Below the pieces are notes generated by a model. That model saw only the letters and a program-made list of their open reading frames with translations, did not search any database and was not told where the DNA came from. From Lachancea kluyveri NRRL Y-12651 (lineage: Eukaryota; Ascomycota; Saccharomycetes; Saccharomycetales; Saccharomycetaceae), in NCBI GenBank assembly GCA_000149225.2, contig CM000687.1, positions 548,501-612,500 of the forward strand: 64,000 nucleotides of DNA. The letters run 5' to 3'. The first letter of the stretch is position 1, and every line of letters begins with the position of its first letter. Of this stretch, positions 54,791 to 64,000 are shown one piece after another. Both the position numbers and the translations under genes were made by a program.

Positions 54791-55314
54791 TCCTATCTGT
54801 TCTCTCCTCCATCTCTCCGTCCCACTTTTACAATGCCTATGAATATTCCAACCGATTGGAAAAGAAAAGGAAAAAGAACTCAAATACCTATGACAAAGAT
54901 TTTATAGCAACAACTGTGTCTGATGCCAACTGAGCATTCAATGGCTTCTACTCCCATGCATTGTTCCTAGAGCTCTTTATTTTTATTCTCTTCCAGTCCT
55001 TCATTTTTTCTTTGTCTCTTTTTATGTATAGCTTTTTTTCTTTCCCCCCTCCTTTTTTCTCTCTAATATATGTAGCTACCACTTCTTGTGAGCCTAACAT
55101 CTGATATTCTAGCGAGTACTTCTGAACTCTCTATACCATTATTACATCTATCGTTGTTTCTTCTTAATGGTTCCAGACGCTTTCTTGCTATCTCTTTTTT
55201 TGAACCTCATTTCCGACGTACAGCATGATTGCATCACATCTGTATCAGTTCGGTGACTTTGGGAGCTCATATGACGGCTAACTCGGATATACAACTCTGT
55301 ACAACTCGTTATCA
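54791..55314. other. Intergenic OM14 to MON1
   Basis: A 524-bp interval with pyrimidine-rich stretches (about 54975-55065). No gene or element was recognised. Confidence 0.45.
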
Positions 55315-57168
55315 ATGGCTAATGGAGTATTGAGAGAAGACTATATCGACAACCTAAAGAAGAAGTCTGTCGATGCTCAAAACGGTTCCATGTTTCAATC
55401 AAATCCCATCGTCTCCGTGCCGAAATCTACCGCTGCAACAACATCCCTAAACCTTACAACCACAACCTTCACCCCATCTACAATTCCAAACTATAGAAGC
55501 TCTAATGTGCGAGATGACATTGCTTCACTAAGAAGTAGGCTAAGCCACGCCCCTTATGCTAATCACGATGGCGAGAGCGTCTCTGATCTCCAGACAACGA
55601 TGAGCCATTTAACATCCGCGCATAACAATGATTCTGATTTGCACAATGAATTGGTACAAAGTATGTACTCCCTGGACTTGGGTGACAGGAGGTTTGTGAG
55701 CAACGAAATTCCATCCGTTTTCCAAGAGTCCCGTATCTTGGAAGAAGAGGAAGATACGAAGCTTACCCAGGATAAACATTTCTTCATATTGACTTCTGCA
55801 GGAAAGCCAATTTATTCCATGAATGGCAACGATGAAAAAGTTATGGGGTTGATGGGTATAGTACACACAGTTATCAACTATTTCAACCTTTGTGCGACGC
55901 CAACAAAACTCAAAACGCTTACTACATCTTCTATGAATTCTGTCGTACAGAAATTCACCTTTGTTGACAGATCGCCAATATTGTTGATGGCCATGTCTTC
56001 ATGCGGGGAAACTGAAAACGAGTTGATTAACCAACTGGACTTCCTATACAGTTACCTAATCTCTAGCTTAAGCAAAAGGCAACTGACCAGATTGTTCAAC
56101 AAACGTGACAATTTTGACCTGAGGAATTTTCTTGGCCCAGCGGATTTCAACAACCTAAATCAGATATGTTCTATGATTTGTAACAAATTCCACCCCGATC
56201 TACTATTGGGCGCACTAGAATGCCTAAACCTAAAAAAATCGGTCAGGCGTAAGCTGCATTCATTGATGCTCGAACAGACTATGGCCGATGGTAACAATAC
56301 TAGAGGAAAGTTATTGTATGGGCTCATAGTTGCACCTGGAAATAGATTAGTGTCCGTCTTAAGACCTAGAGGCCATACTCTACACACGACTGATTTGCAC
56401 CTATTATTTTCACTGATTTTCAATCAGTTCCAACATCTAGAAGATGACCAAGAGCTGTGGGTTCCTGTGTGTTTTCCCAAATTTAATTCTAGTGGGTTCT
56501 TATACTGTTATATCAAATTTCTACCTCACGAGCAACAACAAGACCGCTCTGCGTTGGTGCTAATAAGTGCCCAAAAGGATGCTTTCTTTGCATTAAGAGA
56601 AATCGGTGAAAGAATTGTTAATCAAATTCAGGAGCGAGACCTACTAAGCGCAATAAACTCTGCCAAACGCTTTACAATAACAGATATTCCTGCACCTTTG
56701 GTTCATCATTTTATTTACAAATCTAAGAAACACGTTCAATATGTAATGCCCCGTGTTGAACATATCGGCGTGCAAGAGGAGCGGATCGTGATACCGGATG
56801 AAGACGATACCAATTCGAGCACTCAAAATGAAAGAGAGGCTGCATACCTAAAAAAATTAATGACATATTATCTTCATATCCATAACAGTGCAGTAGGAGA
56901 CGACGGAACCCCTTATAATAGATCCACGCTATCTTTCGTAAAATGGTCAAACGAACCGTTGAATGACGATGAACAAGATCCAATTTTCCAAGAAGAAAAA
57001 CTGAATATGTTAGGCCTTGCGTGGTTGACACCAAGCTTTGAGTTGTACCTAATTTGCAACAACGGTGTGATAGATAGAAGAATAGTCTTACAAAGCGCCA
57101 GAAATATTGTTGCTTGGTGTAGAAAATATGAGAGCAGGCTTTTTGTGAGCGATGGTGCAGTATTTTAA
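55315..57168 (+). CDS. MON1: Mon1, subunit of the Mon1-Ccz1 Rab7 exchange factor
   Basis: A 617-residue protein (S. cerevisiae YGL124C: 644). After a disordered N-terminus (1-150), the three longin-type domains begin at DKHFFILTSAGKPIYSMNGND. Later blocks include LYGLIVAPGNRLVSVLRPRG and the C-terminal RKYESRLFVSDGAVF. With Ccz1 it activates Ypt7 on late endosomes and autophagosomes for vacuole fusion. It lies downstream of OM14 in the interleaved order. Confidence 0.95.
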   Translation: MANGVLREDYIDNLKKKSVDAQNGSMFQSNPIVSVPKSTAATTSLNLTTTTFTPSTIPNYRSSNVRDDIASLRSRLSHAPYANHDGESVSDLQTTMSHLTSAHNNDSDLHNELVQSMYSLDLGDRRFVSNEIPSVFQESRILEEEEDTKLTQDKHFFILTSAGKPIYSMNGNDEKVMGLMGIVHTVINYFNLCATPTKLKTLTTSSMNSVVQKFTFVDRSPILLMAMSSCGETENELINQLDFLYSYLISSLSKRQLTRLFNKRDNFDLRNFLGPADFNNLNQICSMICNKFHPDLLLGALECLNLKKSVRRKLHSLMLEQTMADGNNTRGKLLYGLIVAPGNRLVSVLRPRGHTLHTTDLHLLFSLIFNQFQHLEDDQELWVPVCFPKFNSSGFLYCYIKFLPHEQQQDRSALVLISAQKDAFFALREIGERIVNQIQERDLLSAINSAKRFTITDIPAPLVHHFIYKSKKHVQYVMPRVEHIGVQEERIVIPDEDDTNSSTQNEREAAYLKKLMTYYLHIHNSAVGDDGTPYNRSTLSFVKWSNEPLNDDEQDPIFQEEKLNMLGLAWLTPSFELYLICNNGVIDRRIVLQSARNIVAWCRKYESRLFVSDGAVF

Positions 57169-57399
57169 TGTATTTGCACAGAGTATTTGATAGAACTACC
57201 TTCTTTCATATGCAACTGCCATCTTTTTAGCCTTAACTGAAAAAGATGAGAATAGTAACAAATGGCGTTAAATGAATTAATAATCGTGCTACGACGAGGA
57301 AGATTAAACTTTAGGTTTGTTTATTGGAAGTAAATGTAAATTAATTATTAAACAAATTACGGTGGGAAAATAAAAAAAAACAAACTATAGTATAAAGTG

Positions 57400-58824
57400 T
57401 CACTGAAGATTGCGATTGCCCATAACTTTAAACTCTCTATCCAATGCCAAGTCCCCTTCTAATTTGTTAACAAAAGATTCTGGAACCTCAAACACTTTTG
57501 GGACCCGTCTGTCTGTAGGCAAGATACTTCGCCTATAGTGCATTAAGATATTTGCATCCTTATTTCCAAACTGGTTGATTAATTTTTTGTAGAACAATCC
57601 ACAGGCATTGCACAAACTTCTCTTTCCATAAGGACCTCGTCTCCATTCTGGGGTTTCCATAGAAGCACAGTGCAAACACTTCATGTATGGGTTGGAATTT
57701 TTTCTAGACCTCGAAGGTGTTCCATAGGCAGCAACTTTTGAATAGGAAGATGAGACTACGTTCTTAGTCTTTCCTGCCACTTTTTTTGGCTTCGTGACTT
57801 TATTACTGGAAGATGTGAAGTCATTCCTAGTTGTTACTAGAGAAGCAGACAGAGTAGAGGCTCGAGAAGAATTGCCAGATAAATCCTTTAGATGAGCCAT
57901 TGGGCATCGCAAATGAGGATTTGTTGGAGAAACCCTTCGGCGGTGGCTCGTTCCTGGATGTGGTAATGTAATACAAGAGCCCTTTACTTTTAAACAATTT
58001 AGAGAAGGACGTTGAGTAGTTTTACTGGAAACAGATGTGTTAACGGCTTGGCAATCCTTTTCTAAATTTCCAACCCTTTCCGTTTTCCAGCTTAAGATGA
58101 TATCAGCAATCTCACCTAATTTCTTACTCTGCTCTTGTACTGATCTGATAGCCCTTACTGAGATGCTGTCAAGCAGCAACGGGACTGCCTGACCGGGCGC
58201 AATGTCTTCACGATATTGAGCCAAAGGCCAGTCTTCTATTTTTTCAAAAATATTTCTGTTTGTCTCAATTAAATCAGCAAATTTTAGTTGATAATCATTA
58301 TTAAACCCAACGGTATTTTCAGCTTCTTTTTCGCTAACTGTAACATTCCATGACCCCCTAGTTGCAAAGTCAACAGCTCGTGCGTCATCTACCAACGAGT
58401 CTATGGTTTCACGACTTCCATAATAGCATTTTTTGTCTGAAACCAAGGTAAGTGCTCTTCCGAATTTATAGTTGGAAGAGAAATAGTTTTGTTGAAGAGT
58501 TGCTAAATCTGTGGTATTTCTTTGTGGCACGCCGTCACTATTTGCAATGTCAGTAAGGTCACTTAACGGTGAAACTGCTGCTGTTGACCACGAAGAACGA
58601 CGTGAGTCGAAGCAGTCAGAGGAATTATAAGGCGCATGTTGAGGAGTCAAGCCACAAGAGAAGGCAGTATTTGAAACTCCATCATTTTGATATTTGTCTT
58701 TTTTGTTATTAGTGATGTCAAACAAATGATTAATTCCTGGCAAAGTGTTCTTTTTTTTATTAGTGTCGCCAGACAACCTTTGAGGTTGGTATGATGTTAT
58801 AATTTGAGAAGCAATCAAACTCAT
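57400..58824 (-). CDS. GATA-type zinc finger factor, Gat2-like
   Basis: A 474-residue protein with a single C-terminal GATA finger (383-408): CLHC, 18 residues including TPEWRRGPYGKR, then CNAC. After it comes a basic segment and a conserved tail (MHYRRSILPTDRRVPKVFEV). The 18-residue loop, the TPEWR core and the tail are those I recall from S. cerevisiae Gat2 (YMR136W) and relatives such as Srd1. The remaining 380 residues are Ser/Thr/Asn-rich, with no other domain seen. The frame is open 20 codons further upstream without an ATG. S. cerevisiae has no GATA gene between the MON1 or ROT2 neighbours, so it was lost or moved there. Exact orthology is open. Confidence 0.82.
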   Translation of the reverse strand: MSLIASQIITSYQPQRLSGDTNKKKNTLPGINHLFDITNNKKDKYQNDGVSNTAFSCGLTPQHAPYNSSDCFDSRRSSWSTAAVSPLSDLTDIANSDGVPQRNTTDLATLQQNYFSSNYKFGRALTLVSDKKCYYGSRETIDSLVDDARAVDFATRGSWNVTVSEKEAENTVGFNNDYQLKFADLIETNRNIFEKIEDWPLAQYREDIAPGQAVPLLLDSISVRAIRSVQEQSKKLGEIADIILSWKTERVGNLEKDCQAVNTSVSSKTTQRPSLNCLKVKGSCITLPHPGTSHRRRVSPTNPHLRCPMAHLKDLSGNSSRASTLSASLVTTRNDFTSSSNKVTKPKKVAGKTKNVVSSSYSKVAAYGTPSRSRKNSNPYMKCLHCASMETPEWRRGPYGKRSLCNACGLFYKKLINQFGNKDANILMHYRRSILPTDRRVPKVFEVPESFVNKLEGDLALDREFKVMGNRNLQ

Positions 58825-59938
58825 TGCTGGAGTAACTATAATTATTTCACACAGCTGGTAACTTGCGATTCGAAAAAGTAACAAAACTATCCTGATTAAT
58901 CTCTTTTTTTTTGTGGCCCACGAAAGAAATCAAGCTTTAGCGAGGTTTGGATTATTATGACTATTGGCTTGATCTGACTTATGAATTTTTTGGTAATCCA
59001 CACTTAATTAACAGAAAAAATGCTAAGAAATTTCGAAGTATAACTCTTTATGTAACTGAACACAACCTATATTTAACTAAAACTAGGAATATTTAACTTT
59101 TCCTCGTAACTATGTAAAGTACCTTTTTTTTCGGATATTTCTATTTTTACCCAGTAACGTATGAAATACATGAAGGGGGAAGGGGGGGGGGGTAAATATG
59201 CAGGAATTATGCAGGGATTATGCAGTTTTATTTTTTTTATTATCATTTGAAAGTCTTAGCTTTGCTTTTGTCTTTATGCCCAACGCCTTGGCAAGTTTTA
59301 TGTAACACAAAAAAGCCTAAATAAGCATTATAAAAAAATTCAAAGCGAAAATAGACATCCTGCCATGGTCTAAGGAACTTAAGAGTCTTGCAACATTTTT
59401 TGAAAGCTTAAATCAATTGTTTAGACGAAAATCAAACAAAAAGTATTGCATATCTTATTCCATATTTCATCGTTATCATTTACTAGCTTTTCCCCATTTC
59501 CACTCCTCTACCGATTCCTACTGACTAAAAAAAGGGAGAAGAATTGCAACACCAAAGTAAAAAAATTCAAACTAGAAGACGGCAGAAAATTAAAAACAAT
59601 AACCCATTATCAAGGATGAGATATCATTAAACTGACGCATGTTTTCATTCAATCATGAAAATTGTTTCGTATAGATAACGCACTGCTCAAACTACGATTA
59701 TTCAAAACCCAAACAGGAATTTCAAGCTATCGTATAGTCTAGAGCTAGAAACATCACCAATTGCTGAGACATTACTGTCCACTCTGTTCATATGTCAGTA
59801 AATTGTAGTCGGCAAGACATTGTCGCCTCATTCATCATATGGATTTTACGTACAACACGACTATACATATAATTCCTAAAGAAACACACGCTAAAATCTT
59901 GGGTTCTCCAGAATAATAATACCTAAATTCTTAAAGCA
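58825..59938. other. Long divergent intergenic region, GATA factor/ROT2
   Basis: An 1114-bp region, long for this window. It holds a G-tract of about 9 (near 59184-59192), three copies of ATGCAGG/ATGCAG-like units (59200-59226) and T-tracts. I tested by eye for a centromere (CDEI/CDEIII) and for RNA genes without success. The length suggests complex control of the GATA gene. Confidence 0.45.
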
Positions 59939-62701
59939 ATGCTGCCAAGGAATTGGGTATTAATTATACTGCTTTGGGCATTACAGCTGCAGGGCTCCTT
60001 AGCCTTTACAGATTATCTTTTGAAGAAGTGCTCACAGTCCGGATTCTGCCATAGAAATCGGGAGTATGCCAAAAATATAGGAGATAGCAAGAACTCTTAT
60101 TACTCAATTGAGCCTGAGACGATCGAATACAATGATCTTAATCACACTGTGAGGGCCGTGATACAGAAACGAATCCCTAGACCAGATACTGATGAAAAAA
60201 TTGTTGGACTACCATTCACACTTGATCTACTTGACAGTGGTAGTGTTAGGTTTACAATTGACGAGATCAGAAATGCAACGCATCTGCCTAAAATTTTAGA
60301 TCCCCATAGATATAATGAAACTCCCAAATGGGTATTTGATAAATCTACGGATCTCTCACCTCATCCTAATGTGAAGATTACTAAACCTTCATGGATGAAT
60401 CAGAAGCAAGTCGTAATTACCAGCAAAGACAAATCGCTGGATATAAAGCTATACCTCGACCCATTTAAGATTCTGATTTTTTACAATAAAGAGTTACGTC
60501 TTTCTATAAATGATCGTATGCTTTTGAATATCGAGCACTTGAGACAACCCGAAGAACATTTTCAACATACAGTTCCTGAAGAAATTTCCTTCAATACTTT
60601 TCGTGATAATTTTAAGGATTCTAAAAATGACAAACTACCATTTGGTCCAGAATCTGTTGGATTAGATTTCACTTTCAATGGTATAACAGATGTTTATGGG
60701 ATCCCAGAACACGCAGATAGCTTGAGATTAAGAGATACCACCAATGGTGAGCCATATCGGTTATTTAACGTTGACGTTTTTGAATATAACGTTGACTCAA
60801 CTATGCCAATGTATGGTGCGATTCCGCTGATGATCGGGAGTAAACCAGAGTCTGCCGTCGGCGTATTTTGGATGAACCCTGCCGATTCGTGGATTGACAT
60901 TGATTACGACGTACATCATACCAAAACGCATTGGATTTCCGAATCCGGTATAATTGACGTGATTATGATGTTTGGTGAAACACCTTTGGAAATAACCACT
61001 TCTTACATAAACTTGACCGGGAAACCTTCTTTACCACCACTGTCAGCGATTGGTTACCATCAGTGTAGATGGAATTATAATGATGAAACGGACGTTTTAA
61101 CCGTAGATGCAAAAATGGACAAGGCTCAAATACCTTATGATTTTATATGGCTGGATATCGAATATACTGATGAAAAGAAGTACTTTACGTGGAAACGAGA
61201 CTCCTTCCCTAATCCACAAAAAATGCTTACCAAACTGGCTCAACTAGGTAGAAACTTGGTCACCTTAATTGATCCTCATATCAAAGTTGGATATGAAGTT
61301 AGTGAGACTGTGGAGCGTGAAGACTCTGCAGTGAGAGATCACGATGGCAACGTTTACCACGGCCACTGTTGGCCTGGTGAATCTATCTGGATTGACACAT
61401 TTAGCCCGATTGCTCAAAAGGTTTGGAAGGGTTTTTTCCAAAAGTTCATAAATGGTGTTGAGAACTTACACATATGGAATGACATGAACGAGCCCTCTAT
61501 TTTCAGTGGACCAGAGACGACTGCACCGAAAGACTTAGTACATTATGGCGGAGTAGAGGAAAGATCCGTGCATAACTTGTACGGCCTAACTGTCCATGAA
61601 GCCACCTATAATGCCTTAAAAGAACACTATGCTGATGAGAATAAAAGGCCATTCATCTTAACAAGGTCTTTTTTCGCAGGCTCTCAAAAAACTGCCGCTA
61701 CCTGGACTGGTGACAATGTTGCTAATTGGGATTACTTGCGGATCTCTATTCCGATGTGCTTGACAAACAATATTGTTGGCATGCCATTCATTGGTGCTGA
61801 CATTGCAGGGTTTTCTGGCAACCCATCAGATGAATTGTTGATCCGATGGTACCAAGCAGGGTTGTGGTACCCATTTTTCAGGGCACATGCTCACATTGAT
61901 ACCGAAAGAAGGGAGCCATATCTATTAAGCAATCCAGTTAAGTCGATTGTCAGGAATGCCATTAACTTAAGATATTCTTTGTTACCTACTTTCTATACCG
62001 CTTTCAGAGATGCTAGTGTGAATGGTACTCCCGTTATGTGCCCAATGTTTTACGTGAAACCCGGGCTAGAATCCGTCTACAGCATTGAAGACCAATTTTA
62101 TTTGGGACTACACGGACTATTAATTAAACCTGTTACAGAAGAAGGTGTAAAAAGTACTGAAGTATATTTCCCGCCAGGTATATTTTACGATTATGATTCA
62201 TTTGAACCTATGACAGTTATATCGAGTGGGTATAAAACAGTTGACGCACCATTCAATAAGATCCCGATTTACCTAGAAGGCGGCCACATAATTACAAGGA
62301 AAGACAGATATCGTAGGTCATCAAAATTGATGACTTACGATCCATATACTTTAGTTGTGGCACCAGGCATAGAGGGTCAAGCTACAGGCTGGCTTTATGT
62401 GGACGACGGCGAAACGTTCGCTTATGAAAATGGTGCTTATTTGGAAGTAGAATTTTCGTTGCATAACGATATTCTCACATCAGTGGTAAAGCACATCTCT
62501 ACGCTTGATATTTTAAATGATGTTCGCGTGGAAAAAATTCTGGTTGGTATCAATGATTCTATACAATTGAAAGATACTGTTAGTGTGAAACAGGGGGAAA
62601 ATTACCGAGAGAGCAAAGTTTCGTTCAGTGATAATGGGAACTATGCTATTATAAACAACCCTCTTGTAAAGATTAGCAGTGACTGGGAAATTATTTTTTA
62701 G
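59939..62701 (+). CDS. ROT2: ER glucosidase II alpha subunit Rot2
   Basis: A 920-residue glycoside hydrolase family 31 enzyme (S. cerevisiae YBR229C: 954). A signal peptide is visible (LPRNWVLIILLWALQLQGSL). The catalytic nucleophile motif WNDMNEPS lies near residue 512, with ANWDYLRISIPMCL and MPFIGADIAGFSGNPS downstream. It trims the two inner glucoses from N-glycans in the ER lumen with the beta subunit Gtb1, as part of quality control. There is no HDEL; retention would come from the beta subunit. Confidence 0.97.
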   Translation: MLPRNWVLIILLWALQLQGSLAFTDYLLKKCSQSGFCHRNREYAKNIGDSKNSYYSIEPETIEYNDLNHTVRAVIQKRIPRPDTDEKIVGLPFTLDLLDSGSVRFTIDEIRNATHLPKILDPHRYNETPKWVFDKSTDLSPHPNVKITKPSWMNQKQVVITSKDKSLDIKLYLDPFKILIFYNKELRLSINDRMLLNIEHLRQPEEHFQHTVPEEISFNTFRDNFKDSKNDKLPFGPESVGLDFTFNGITDVYGIPEHADSLRLRDTTNGEPYRLFNVDVFEYNVDSTMPMYGAIPLMIGSKPESAVGVFWMNPADSWIDIDYDVHHTKTHWISESGIIDVIMMFGETPLEITTSYINLTGKPSLPPLSAIGYHQCRWNYNDETDVLTVDAKMDKAQIPYDFIWLDIEYTDEKKYFTWKRDSFPNPQKMLTKLAQLGRNLVTLIDPHIKVGYEVSETVEREDSAVRDHDGNVYHGHCWPGESIWIDTFSPIAQKVWKGFFQKFINGVENLHIWNDMNEPSIFSGPETTAPKDLVHYGGVEERSVHNLYGLTVHEATYNALKEHYADENKRPFILTRSFFAGSQKTAATWTGDNVANWDYLRISIPMCLTNNIVGMPFIGADIAGFSGNPSDELLIRWYQAGLWYPFFRAHAHIDTERREPYLLSNPVKSIVRNAINLRYSLLPTFYTAFRDASVNGTPVMCPMFYVKPGLESVYSIEDQFYLGLHGLLIKPVTEEGVKSTEVYFPPGIFYDYDSFEPMTVISSGYKTVDAPFNKIPIYLEGGHIITRKDRYRRSSKLMTYDPYTLVVAPGIEGQATGWLYVDDGETFAYENGAYLEVEFSLHNDILTSVVKHISTLDILNDVRVEKILVGINDSIQLKDTVSVKQGENYRESKVSFSDNGNYAIINNPLVKISSDWEIIF

Positions 62702-62762
62702 GATATCCTCTATTTTTCTTCCATGCATTATATACACCTCCTCTCACATAACATCCTTATTA

Positions 62763-63689
62763 TTAATCATGACCTAGCAGCGCTTTTATTTTGGTGGAAT
62801 GCTTAATAATTGTAGGCCATTGAACTTTCTGCTCGCAAGTTGGGCAAGTCCCCGACTTGGGTATCAATGTTCTGACATTGGTCTCATTGTTTAACTGTTC
62901 GTCGTCCACAAAGACTCTGTGTAAGCAACCCAAATGTGAAATGAATTTGCAGTCCTTGTGGGGGCAAAATGCTATAAAAGGTTTCATGTTCTCGTCGTTA
63001 GAAGTATAATTAAAAGTTTGTTTACAGATGCCGCATTTTAGATCGCCATGGCATAACCTATCCTGGTAATACTCGTAAACAGATTTGTCATGCGCTATTA
63101 GCCCAAGATATAGCGACTCCACAAGTTTCATATTGCACTCAGCTATATTTATAATCAATTCATTACTATCTGTCCCAGCTATAGTGGGTAAATTATCTGA
63201 TTCAGAAACTTGTATGTTAAACTCGCCACCAATTTTAAATCTATTTTCCTCCCATGTAGAAAATATGTCCTTATCAAAAAACTGAACAGTCAACCCCATA
63301 TACTCAAAGTACGAGTGGCTTAAGAGAAGCCTGAGATTACCAAGTTTTTGGTGGATACTACGACCATTTGTTTTTGATTTCACGATTCTTTTGTCAGCGT
63401 CAATATACCGTGTTTGATAACTATGCTGCCAAGCGTGCTCAAATTGTAAGGCCGCTATCTTGTTAGGGAATCCATGAACACATAAGACCATCGCCCAGGG
63501 TCTAGTACCCTCCCTTTTTGTTCTATAGGCGCCACCTTTGTTTAATATTCCATTGTGCTGTCTAAGTCTTCTTATTGGGTTTGGAGTAGATCCGATGTAA
63601 AAAGATTGCTTCTTAGGGATTGATCGAAGTAGGTAGCAGCAGTAGAAATCTGGTACTTGATGAATTTTAGTGGTTTTCTTTTGACTCAT
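62763..63689 (-). CDS. SLX1: Structure-specific endonuclease subunit Slx1
   Basis: A 308-residue nuclease (S. cerevisiae YBR228W: 304). The N-terminus is a GIY-YIG domain: YCCYLLRSIPKKQSFYIGST, then the catalytic Arg in RRLRQHNG. The C-terminus is a RING/PHD-like zinc domain (CGICKQTF, CPHKDC, HLGCL, CPTC, residues about 217-295). With Slx4 it cuts branched DNA such as stalled forks in rDNA. It is convergent with ROT2, only 61 bp apart, and divergent from MCX1. Confidence 0.97.
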   Translation of the reverse strand: MSQKKTTKIHQVPDFYCCYLLRSIPKKQSFYIGSTPNPIRRLRQHNGILNKGGAYRTKREGTRPWAMVLCVHGFPNKIAALQFEHAWQHSYQTRYIDADKRIVKSKTNGRSIHQKLGNLRLLLSHSYFEYMGLTVQFFDKDIFSTWEENRFKIGGEFNIQVSESDNLPTIAGTDSNELIINIAECNMKLVESLYLGLIAHDKSVYEYYQDRLCHGDLKCGICKQTFNYTSNDENMKPFIAFCPHKDCKFISHLGCLHRVFVDDEQLNNETNVRTLIPKSGTCPTCEQKVQWPTIIKHSTKIKALLGHD

Positions 63690-63824
63690 CTTGTATAATA
63701 CTTTTTTCCTAGAAAAAACTGGTTGTATGATCCGCGAAATGCATTAACACATTTACCGAATCCACTTGCAAACTTCACCCAAAAGTTAGAACGCATACAT
63801 ACACAAAGAAAAAGGAGGAGTTTA

Positions 63825-64000
63825 ATGATAAGGCTCGGTTTAAGAAAACTCCATAATTCGAGAGTAGTGCTGGCTGCCTCTGAGATGCTAGGCCATTCTC
63901 AAGTTGCCCAAACTCCATCACCCAGAGAACTGAAGGGCTTTCTGGATCAATACATTGTTGGTCAAACCACTGGTAAGAAGGTACTAAGCGTTGCAGTGTA
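63825..64000 (+). CDS. MCX1: Mitochondrial ClpX-like AAA+ unfoldase Mcx1, 5' end
   Basis: The first 58 codons and two bases of a gene that runs off the window. It begins MIRLGLRKLHNSRVVLAASE, a basic, acid-poor mitochondrial presequence, then TPSPRELKGFLDQYIVGQ and TTGKKVLSVAVY, the start of the ClpX AAA+ domain. In S. cerevisiae Mcx1 (YBR227C) activates Hem1 (ALA synthase) by partial unfolding that promotes PLP insertion. Order ROT2-SLX1-MCX1 is as on S. cerevisiae chromosome II. Confidence 0.95.
   Translation, partial: MIRLGLRKLHNSRVVLAASEMLGHSQVAQTPSPRELKGFLDQYIVGQTTGKKVLSVAV

Noticed and set aside
59121-59170. ATCCGAAAAA near an AT-rich region, possible centromere
   Set aside because: The CDEIII core TTCCGAA is not matched and no CDEI lies within 200 bp.

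Overview
The window is 64 kb of nuclear chromosome from a budding yeast of the family Saccharomycetaceae. It is gene dense, moderately AT-rich and almost intronless, and its proteins match Saccharomyces cerevisiae proteins by eye along most of their length. The two introns seen use the yeast signals GTATGT and TACTAAC. Gene order shows the lineage: genes whose S. cerevisiae counterparts lie on chromosome II right arm (YBR241C down to YBR227C) alternate with genes from chromosome VII left arm (YGL104C/105W up to YGL124C), all in matching relative orientation. This is the unduplicated order expected of a species that split off before the whole-genome duplication (WGD), such as Torulaspora, Zygosaccharomyces, Lachancea or Kluyveromyces. 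A delta-12 desaturase (FAD2), absent from S. cerevisiae, agrees. I cannot fix genus or species from the sequence alone. S. cerevisiae comparisons here are from memory.

Layout: 0-11.6 kb has a sugar-transporter-like protein (VPS73/YBR241C), THI2, ARC1, ERT1, MLC1, RMD9 and a YGL108C-like myristoylated protein. 11.7-24.6 kb has PRP5, ABD1, VHC1, CUE3, NSA1, ARC40 and DAD3. 24.6-37.7 kb has TAF6, SLD3, PBP2, SWC5, the YGL114W transporter, SNF4, the U2 snRNA gene and CDC20. 37.7-44.4 kb is the accessory stretch: FAD2, a YGL117W-like gene, a solo Ty1-type LTR with an internal duplication, an intron-containing tRNA-Trp(CCA) and an extra La-motif gene. 44.4-64 kb has COQ8 (with an intron), PRP43, GPG1, NAB2, RPS2, OM14 (with an intron), MON1, a GAT2-like GATA factor, ROT2, SLX1 and the 5' end of MCX1.

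Most genes are housekeeping: pre-mRNA splicing and export (PRP5, U2, PRP43, NAB2, ABD1), ribosome assembly (NSA1, RPS2, PRP43), mitochondrial function (RMD9, COQ8, OM14, MCX1), cell cycle and kinetochore (CDC20, SLD3, DAD3), glucose and carbon control (SNF4, ERT1, GPG1), and ER/Golgi or vacuole functions (ROT2, MON1, VHC1).

The most notable observation is COQ8. Its N-terminus is on a separate upstream exon joined by a 66-nt intron that is absent from S. cerevisiae COQ8. That exon resembles the S. cerevisiae small ORF YBR230W-A and sits exactly where YBR230W-A is expected by synteny. This suggests that after the WGD the two gene copies split the exons of one ancestral gene between them. Other points of interest are a compact U2 gene, tRNA-Trp differences with intron covariation, the duplicated LTR, and the La-motif and GATA genes, which have no counterpart at these positions in S. 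cerevisiae.
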